Notes under the pieces: model-generated
What the model saw: the letters and a program-made list of their open reading frames with translations, nothing else
Database searches by the model: none
What the model was told of the DNA's origin: nothing
Source of the DNA: VGCC01 sp044375955
Lineage (GTDB): Bacteria > Actinomycetota > Actinomycetes > S36-B12
Assembly (NCBI GenBank): GCA_044375955.1
Contig: JBILLS010000027.1
Coordinates: forward strand, 1-27,444
DNA length: 27,444 nt
Reading direction: 5' to 3'
In this document: positions 22,992 to 27,444 of the stretch, one piece after another
Layout of the letters: the number at the start of each line of letters is the position of its first letter
Numbering within the stretch: the stretch's first letter is position 1
Position numbers and translations under genes: made by a program

Positions 22992-23745
22992 AGCGGCCAC
23001 CGTTGACGTCCACCACGGCGCCCGTGATGTAGGACGACTGGTCACTGGCGAGGAACAGCACCGGGTCCACGCACTCCGTGATGGCCGGCATGCGCCGCAG
23101 CGGGATCGAATCCAGGACCTCGTTGCGATCATGCTCGCTCATCGCGTCGAACATCCCTTGGAGCCGACCGGTCAAGAAGAGTCCGGGGGCGATGGCATTC
23201 ACCCGGATGTTGTCCGGACCCACCTCGCGAGCGAGACGGCGGGTGAGTCCCAGAATCCCGGCCTTCGCCGCCGCGTAGGGGATTCCGGTGACCGGACTCG
23301 TGCTGCGCCCTCCGATGGAGGAGAAGGTCACGATGGATCCGCCGCCGGCGGCGCGCATGTGCGGGACGCATGCCGCGGCGCAGTGGTAGGTGCCCTTGAT
23401 GTTGACGTCGATCACGAGGTCCAGATCGTCGGGGGAGATGTCCTCGAGGTCACGTGGTGTGCCGAGGGAGCCTCCGGCGGCGGCGATGAGGACGTCGAGG
23501 TGACTGAAGGCGGCTGCTGCGCCATCGACCGCCGCGCGCACCGCCTCGGCATCGCGCACATCGACCACGTCTCCCCGAACGGTGAGACCCGCGTCCCCGA
23601 GCACCTGCAGTCCCGCGTCGACAGCCGCGGGGTTGGCGTCCAGGATCGCGACCGAGGCGCCCTCCCGTCCGAGGGCCTCGGCGATGGCCAGGCCGAGACC
23701 GCCACCACCGCCGGTCACCAGGGCGGCCTTGCCCGAGAAGCGCAT
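22978..23745 (-). CDS. Short-chain dehydrogenase/reductase (SDR)
   Basis: A 255-residue classical SDR, NAD(P)-dependent. The cofactor loop TGGGGGLG is at 11-18, an acidic residue ends beta2 (AILDAN, Asp36), which favours NAD(H) over NADP(H), and the catalytic pair is Tyr157 and Lys161 (YAAAK) with Ser142/143 before it. The usual NNAG is replaced by AAAG (residues 88-91). RVNAIAPGLF and SYITGAVVDVNGG are standard late blocks. I chose ATG 23745 (RBS GGGAGG) rather than an in-frame ATG at 23814, which lies at or beyond the likely promoter. It is divergent from the fused monooxygenase gene, and may act on a hydroxyacyl-CoA or alicyclic intermediate made by that enzyme; this is inferred from context. 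Confidence 0.86.
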   Translation of the reverse strand: MRFSGKAALVTGGGGGLGLAIAEALGREGASVAILDANPAAVDAGLQVLGDAGLTVRGDVVDVRDAEAVRAAVDGAAAAFSHLDVLIAAAGGSLGTPRDLEDISPDDLDLVIDVNIKGTYHCAAACVPHMRAAGGGSIVTFSSIGGRSTSPVTGIPYAAAKAGILGLTRRLAREVGPDNIRVNAIAPGLFLTGRLQGMFDAMSEHDRNEVLDSIPLRRMPAITECVDPVLFLASDQSSYITGAVVDVNGGRFMAG

Positions 23746-23790
23746 GGGCCATCCTCCCGCAATCGCGCAGACGCCCTGCGCTTTGGGATA

Positions 23791-23796
23791 TACCGT
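23791..23796 (-). promoter_or_regulatory. -10 box for the SDR gene
   Basis: TACGGT on the minus strand fits TANNNT and is the same hexamer as the nitrilase -10. Transcription near 23784 would give a leader of about 39 nt containing the RBS. A TATATC box a few bases downstream, with TTGTGA 18 nt before it, is an alternative. Confidence 0.35.
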
Positions 23797-23801
23797 ACTA
23801 T
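23796..23801 (+). promoter_or_regulatory. -10 box for the fused monooxygenase operon
   Basis: TACTAT fits TANNNT (four of six to TATAAT). Transcription near 23808 would leave a leader of about 35 nt with the RBS GAGGGAG. No -35 seen. An alternative is TTGTCG (23801-23806) with GATTAC (23825-23830). The box overlaps the left arm of the 23797-23811 palindrome. Confidence 0.35.
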
Positions 23802-23811
23802 TGTCGATAGT
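23797..23811. promoter_or_regulatory. Candidate operator palindrome, SDR / fused monooxygenase intergenic region
   Basis: ACTAT-TGTCG-ATAGT is an inverted repeat with perfect 5-bp arms and a 5-bp spacer, in an AT-rich island of an otherwise GC-rich 97-bp gap. It overlaps the plus-strand -10 and sits just upstream of the minus-strand -10, so one dimeric regulator could control both directions. The regulator family cannot be told from the site. Confidence 0.45.
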
Positions 23812-23842
23812 CACAAATACGCAAGATTACGAGGGAGCCACG

Positions 23843-26200
23843 ATGCGGATCGCGGTGATCGGCGGGGGACCCGGCGGTCTCTACTTCTCGAGTCTGATCA
23901 AGCAACTCGACCCCGCCACGGACGTCACCGTCTGGGAGCGCAACGCCCCGGACGACACCTTCGGTTTCGGTGTGGTCTTCAGCGACCAGACCCTCAGTGG
24001 GATCAAGGCCTCGGATCCGTCGGTGTTCGAAGACATGGGACGCTCCTTCGCCTATTGGGATGACGTCGACGTCGATATCGATGGCGTTCGTTTCACCGTG
24101 GCCGGGAATGGTTTCGCCGCCATGAGTCGCAAGGAGTTGCTGCACGTCCTGCAGGATCGTGCCCGGGATCATGGAGTTCCGGTGCACTTCCGGACCGAGG
24201 CACCTCCGGTCGAGCAGCTGATGGCCGAGTACGACCTCGTCATCGCCTGCGATGGCATCAACAGCGCGGTCCGTGAGAAGTTCGCCGATGAGTTCGGCAC
24301 CACCCTGGATCCGCGAGACTGCAAGTACATGTGGCTCGGTACCGACCTGGTCTTCGAGGCCTTCGAATTCTTCATCCGGAGTACGCCGTACGGCGTCATG
24401 CAGATCCACGCGTACCCGATGGATGCGACGATGAGCACGTTCATCGTCGAGATGCACGAGGACGTATGGCAGAAGGCGGGATTCGATGCCGTCGATGCCG
24501 CATCACTACCCCCGGGGGTCAGCGATGAGGCGAGCATCACGAGGGTGAAGGAGATCTTCTCCGACATCCTTGATGGACACTCGTTGGTAGCGAACAACAG
24601 CAAGTGGGTGAACTTCCGCACGATCCGCAACAAGACGCTCGTGCACAGGAACTTGGTTCTCATGGGAGATGCTGCGCATACGGCGCACTTCAGTATCGGC
24701 TCCGGCACCAAGCTCGCCATGGAGGACGCACTCGCTCTCGCTGCGTGCCTACGTGAGCAACCGACCGTGGATGCGGCCCTGAAGGCCTTCGACCAAGAGC
24801 GTGGGCCGGTCATCAAGAGCACGCAACGCTCCGCGCAGGCGAGTCTCGAGTGGTTCGAGGAATTGTCCCAGTACGCCGGCCAGGATCCTGTGCAGTTCGC
24901 GTTCAACCTGATGACGCGTAGTAGGCGCATCACGTACGGGAACCTCCGCGAACGTGATCCGCACTTCGTGCAACAAGTCGACGACTGGCTCTTGAAGCAC
25001 GAAGTGGCGCGGGGTCGGGTTCCTGCGGGTACAGCCAGCGTTCCCCCGATGTTCCTCCCGTACCAGGTACGTGGTGTGGTGCTGCCCAACCGGGTCGCGG
25101 TCTCGGCGATGGACATGTACTCCTCCGCGGACGGTGTGCCCGGCGACTTCCATCTCGTGCACCTCGGCAGCAAGGCCCTCGGTGGTGCAGGCCTCGTGAT
25201 GACCGAGATGGTCTGCGTGTCACCCGAGGGACGCATCACCCCCGGATGCGGTGGCCTCTGGAACGACGCCCAGGAAGCTGCCTGGAAGCGCATCGTGGAT
25301 TTCGGCCACACGACATTCGCGAAGATGGGCATCCAGATCGGCCACTCGGGTCGCAAGGGATCGACGAAGGTGATGTGGGAGGGCATCGATCAGCCGCTCG
25401 ATTCCGGCAATTGGCCGATCATGGCTCCGTCCCCGCTGCCGTATCTCCCGCACAGTCAGGTGCCGACGGAGATGACCCGGGCGGACATGGACATGGTTCG
25501 CGAGCAGTTCGTCGAGACCACGAAGCGGGCCGCCCGTGCCGGATTCGATGTCCTCGAGCTGCACTGTGCGCACGGCTACCTGCTGTCGGGCTTCCTCACT
25601 CCGATCTCGAACCGGCGGACCGACGAGTACGGCGGTTCCGTGCAGAATCGCATGCGCTACCCGTTGGAGGTATTCGATGCCGTCCGCGCGGCGTGGCCTG
25701 CGGACCGCCCGATCTTCGTGCGTATCTCCGCATCCGACTGGGTTCCGGATGGAATCACCTTCGACGACATACTGGAGATCGCCCGCGCCTTCAAGGACCA
25801 TGGTGTCGACGTCATCGACGTCTCCTCGGGCCAGACCACCTCGGATGCCAAGCCCGAGTACGGCCGCTCGTACCAGACACCCTTCTCGGATCGGATCCGC
25901 AATATCGTCGGGATCGACACGATGGCCGTGGGGGCGATCAGTTCCTATGACGACGTCAACACCAACATCGCCGCGGGCCGCTCGGACCTGTGTGCGATCG
26001 GGCGACCGCACCTCTACGACCCCCAATGGACCCTGCACGCCGCTGCCGACCAGGGTGTGAAGGTGCCATGGCCCACCCCGTACGTGGGCGGTAGTTGGAA
26101 GCCACCGGCGGGTCGAGCGGAGGATCCCAAGCCCCGTTTGGAACTCGTCCCCGAGGCAGAGTTGATCAATCGACCGAAGCGCTGGCGGCCCACCGTCTAG
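23843..26200 (+). CDS. Fused FAD monooxygenase / OYE-type reductase (anthraniloyl-CoA or salicylyl-CoA hydroxylase type)
   Basis: A 785-residue two-domain flavoprotein. Residues 1 to about 395 are a class A FAD monooxygenase: GGGPGGLY (7-14), WERN, the ACDGINSAVRE motif near 135-145 and the LMGDAAHTAHFSIGSGTKLAMEDA motif in 273-296. Residues from about 402 are an old-yellow-enzyme domain: FLPYQVRGVVLPNRV, QIGHSGRKGS near 498-507 and HCAHGYLLSGFLTPISNRRTDEYGGS near 574-599. This fusion is the layout of 2-aminobenzoyl-CoA monooxygenase/reductase, which hydroxylates anthraniloyl-CoA and then reduces the ring; the single-domain relative is salicylyl-CoA 5-hydroxylase, which makes gentisyl-CoA. 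Which substrate applies is open. ATG 23843 has GAGGGAG 5 nt upstream. The cyclase gene follows after 43 nt. No CoA ligase gene is nearby. Confidence 0.9.
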   Translation: MRIAVIGGGPGGLYFSSLIKQLDPATDVTVWERNAPDDTFGFGVVFSDQTLSGIKASDPSVFEDMGRSFAYWDDVDVDIDGVRFTVAGNGFAAMSRKELLHVLQDRARDHGVPVHFRTEAPPVEQLMAEYDLVIACDGINSAVREKFADEFGTTLDPRDCKYMWLGTDLVFEAFEFFIRSTPYGVMQIHAYPMDATMSTFIVEMHEDVWQKAGFDAVDAASLPPGVSDEASITRVKEIFSDILDGHSLVANNSKWVNFRTIRNKTLVHRNLVLMGDAAHTAHFSIGSGTKLAMEDALALAACLREQPTVDAALKAFDQERGPVIKSTQRSAQASLEWFEELSQYAGQDPVQFAFNLMTRSRRITYGNLRERDPHFVQQVDDWLLKHEVARGRVPAGTASVPPMFLPYQVRGVVLPNRVAVSAMDMYSSADGVPGDFHLVHLGSKALGGAGLVMTEMVCVSPEGRITPGCGGLWNDAQEAAWKRIVDFGHTTFAKMGIQIGHSGRKGSTKVMWEGIDQPLDSGNWPIMAPSPLPYLPHSQVPTEMTRADMDMVREQFVETTKRAARAGFDVLELHCAHGYLLSGFLTPISNRRTDEYGGSVQNRMRYPLEVFDAVRAAWPADRPIFVRISASDWVPDGITFDDILEIARAFKDHGVDVIDVSSGQTTSDAKPEYGRSYQTPFSDRIRNIVGIDTMAVGAISSYDDVNTNIAAGRSDLCAIGRPHLYDPQWTLHAAADQGVKVPWPTPYVGGSWKPPAGRAEDPKPRLELVPEAELINRPKRWRPTV

Positions 26201-26243
26201 AGCACAACAATGGGCAGACGCCCGCATCACGAAAGGAAATCGC

Positions 26244-27017
26244 ATGTCCGATCTTGCGAAGCTCGCAGCAGGCATCGTGGATGGTTCGGTGAAGGTCATC
26301 GACCTCACCTCCCCGCTCCATTCGGGAACACCGATTCTGGGTCTGCCCCCGGAGATGGGTCAGACCGCGGTGTTCACCCTCGAGGAGATCAGTCGCTACG
26401 ACGACCGTGGTCCGGCGTGGTACTGGAACAACTTCCACACGGGTGAGCACACGGGCACGCACTTCGATGCCCCCAACCACTGGATCTCCGGCAAGGACCT
26501 CGACGATGTCAGCCAGGTTCCGGCGCAACGCCTCGTGGGGCCCGCGGTCGTCATCGACAAGACCGCCGAGGTAGCTGCGAACCCTGACTACTGCCTCACC
26601 GTCGACGACATCAAGGCGTGGGAGGCAGCGAACGGGCCGCTTCCCAAGCATTCATGGGTGCTCTTCCGCACGGGCTGGTCGCAGTACGGCGACGACCCGG
26701 CCAAGTTCGCCAATGCGGATGAGAACGGACCGCATACCCCCGGTGTCACGCCCGAGGCAGCGAAGTACATCGCGGAGAACACCGACATCCTCGGGTGGGG
26801 TGTCGAGACCGTGGGCACGGATGCGGGTGGTGCCTTCGCTTTCGATCCGCCGTTCCCCTGCCACGCGATGTTCATGGGCGCAAACAAGTACGGCCTCACC
26901 CAGTTGCGCAACCTCGACAAACTGCCGACAACCGGCGCGGTCGTCGTGGCTGCGCCGCTGCCGATCGTCAACGGGTCCGGTAGCCCCTGCCGCGTGCTCG
27001 CACTCGTCGCGGGTTAA
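26244..27017 (+). CDS. Cyclase-family metal-dependent hydrolase (kynurenine formamidase / isatin hydrolase-like)
   Basis: A 257-residue protein of the cyclase family (the fold of kynurenine formamidase KynB and isatin hydrolase). The metal signature HTGTHFDAPNHW gives His69, His73 and Asp75 as ligands and His79 as a catalytic histidine; IDLTSPLHSGTP near residue 19 and the late GVETVGTDAGGA block are typical. Members hydrolyse amide or lactam bonds: N-formylkynurenine to kynurenine, isatin to isatinate. In an operon behind an anthraniloyl-CoA-type monooxygenase, isatin or another anthranilate precursor is an attractive substrate, but the sequence alone does not decide. ATG with GAAAGGAA 5 nt upstream. 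It overlaps the convergent minus-strand gene by 4 nt. Confidence 0.87.
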   Translation: MSDLAKLAAGIVDGSVKVIDLTSPLHSGTPILGLPPEMGQTAVFTLEEISRYDDRGPAWYWNNFHTGEHTGTHFDAPNHWISGKDLDDVSQVPAQRLVGPAVVIDKTAEVAANPDYCLTVDDIKAWEAANGPLPKHSWVLFRTGWSQYGDDPAKFANADENGPHTPGVTPEAAKYIAENTDILGWGVETVGTDAGGAFAFDPPFPCHAMFMGANKYGLTQLRNLDKLPTTGAVVVAAPLPIVNGSGSPCRVLALVAG

Positions 27018-27444
27018 TCCCCGAGCAACCTCGACGCCACCTGGAAGCCCGAGCCTCCACCGAGGCCGGGACCCGGGTGGGTCGAGGCGCCGATCTGCCA
27101 AAGCCCCTCGATGCCGGTGCTGTGACCTGTGGCGCTCGCCAGGGGGCGCCAGAGTGCGTATTGGTCGACTCGGCAATCACCGGAGTAGGGATCCCCGCCG
27201 ACGAGATTGATGTTCATCTTCTCGAGATCTGCGGGACCAATGGCGAACTGCGCGATCGCCGCGCTGCGGATGTTGCTGATGTGCGTCTCCAGCATTCCGA
27301 TCACGCGATCGGCATAGGCATCACGCAAGCGCGCAGTCCAGGTGCCATCACCCGGGTCGATCTCACCCGCGAGGTCGCCCACCACGTGACGTGGGTTCTC
27401 CTGGAGTTGGATCCACAGCAGGCCGTGGCCGTCGGGAACGCGCG
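27014..27444 (-). CDS. Phytoene dehydrogenase-like FAD oxidoreductase, C-terminal end (partial)
   Basis: The last 143 or so residues of a COG1233-type (phytoene desaturase-like) FAD flavoprotein; the frame is open to the window edge at 27442, so the gene starts outside. The piece reads GLLWIQLQENPRHV near the edge, then GDLAGEIDPGDGTWT, DRVIGMLETHISNI, a GGDPYSGDCRVDQYALWRPL block, and ends with the FAD-binding GLWQIGASTHPGPGLGGGSG motif. Members act on carotenoids or on unrelated lipids and are hard to assign; there is no other carotenoid gene in view. The TAA stop overlaps that of the cyclase gene. Confidence 0.85.
   Translation of the reverse strand, partial: RVPDGHGLLWIQLQENPRHVVGDLAGEIDPGDGTWTARLRDAYADRVIGMLETHISNIRSAAIAQFAIGPADLEKMNINLVGGDPYSGDCRVDQYALWRPLASATGHSTGIEGLWQIGASTHPGPGLGGGSGFQVASRLLGD

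Noticed and set aside
6770..27017. Kynurenine pathway made of the class V PLP enzyme (kynureninase) and the cyclase-family protein (formamidase)
   Set aside because: The genes are about 20 kb apart, tryptophan dioxygenase is absent and neither call is specific enough.
1..27444. CRISPR arrays, tRNA or rRNA genes, insertion sequences, attachment sites
   Set aside because: No regularly spaced repeats, no recognisable tRNA or rRNA sequence, no transposase or integrase motif, and hardly any non-coding space (largest gap 151 bp).

Overview
This is a GC-rich window that looks like chromosome from a high-GC Gram-positive bacterium (Actinomycetota). The evidence is the block guaB - guaB3 - gabD2-like dehydrogenase - choD-like GMC oxidase - pcrA, the frequent GTG starts, a stand-alone Lrp/AsnC ligand-binding domain protein, and promoters of the TANNNT type placed 6 nt upstream of GTG starts, as in leaderless actinobacterial transcripts. 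I cannot assign a genus. The genome is very compact: genes in a series overlap by 1-14 nt, and all four convergent gene pairs abut or overlap at their stop codons. I saw no rRNA, tRNA, CRISPR array, transposase or long repeat.

Layout. (1) Positions 1-6738, plus strand: housekeeping block with the end of IMP dehydrogenase (guaB), guaB3, a succinate-semialdehyde dehydrogenase, a cholesterol-oxidase-like GMC flavoprotein and the PcrA/UvrD helicase. (2) 6770-9462: small unit genes, namely a class V PLP enzyme, a bicupin protein, a RAM-domain protein on the minus strand and a hotdog thioesterase. (3) 9588-14273, plus strand: a complete HAAT/Liv-type ABC importer in the order lipoprotein, two ATPases and two permeases, preceded by a possible nine-codon leaderless leader ORF. 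(4) 14274-19183, minus strand: gentisate 1,2-dioxygenase, then IorA and IorB (indolepyruvate:ferredoxin oxidoreductase type). (5) 19276-22991, plus strand: nitrilase, FAH-family hydrolase, RutA-like flavin monooxygenase and flavin reductase. (6) 22978-23745, minus strand: an SDR; facing away from it at 23843-27017, plus strand, a fused FAD-monooxygenase/OYE-type anthraniloyl-CoA (or salicylyl-CoA) hydroxylase and a cyclase-family metal hydrolase. (7) 27014 to the edge, minus strand: the C-terminal end of a phytoene-dehydrogenase-like oxidoreductase.

Regions 4-6, possibly with the importer, look like one aromatic or N-heterocycle catabolic island. Family knowledge gives each step: nitrile to acid (nitrilase), arylpyruvate to aryl-acetyl-CoA (IorAB), two-component flavin oxygenation (monooxygenase plus reductase), hydrolytic ring opening (cyclase family, which includes isatin hydrolases), oxidation of a 2-amino- or 2-hydroxybenzoyl-CoA (fused enzyme), and gentisate ring cleavage followed by a FAH-family hydrolase. 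My working hypothesis is indole-3-acetonitrile / indole-3-acetate / tryptophan-type catabolism through isatin, anthranilate and gentisate. The families are well supported; the assembled route is inference. A CoA ligase, a maleylpyruvate isomerase and a dedicated regulator are not in the window. Two divergent promoter regions carry different perfect palindromes (19251-19263 and 23797-23811) that could be their operators.
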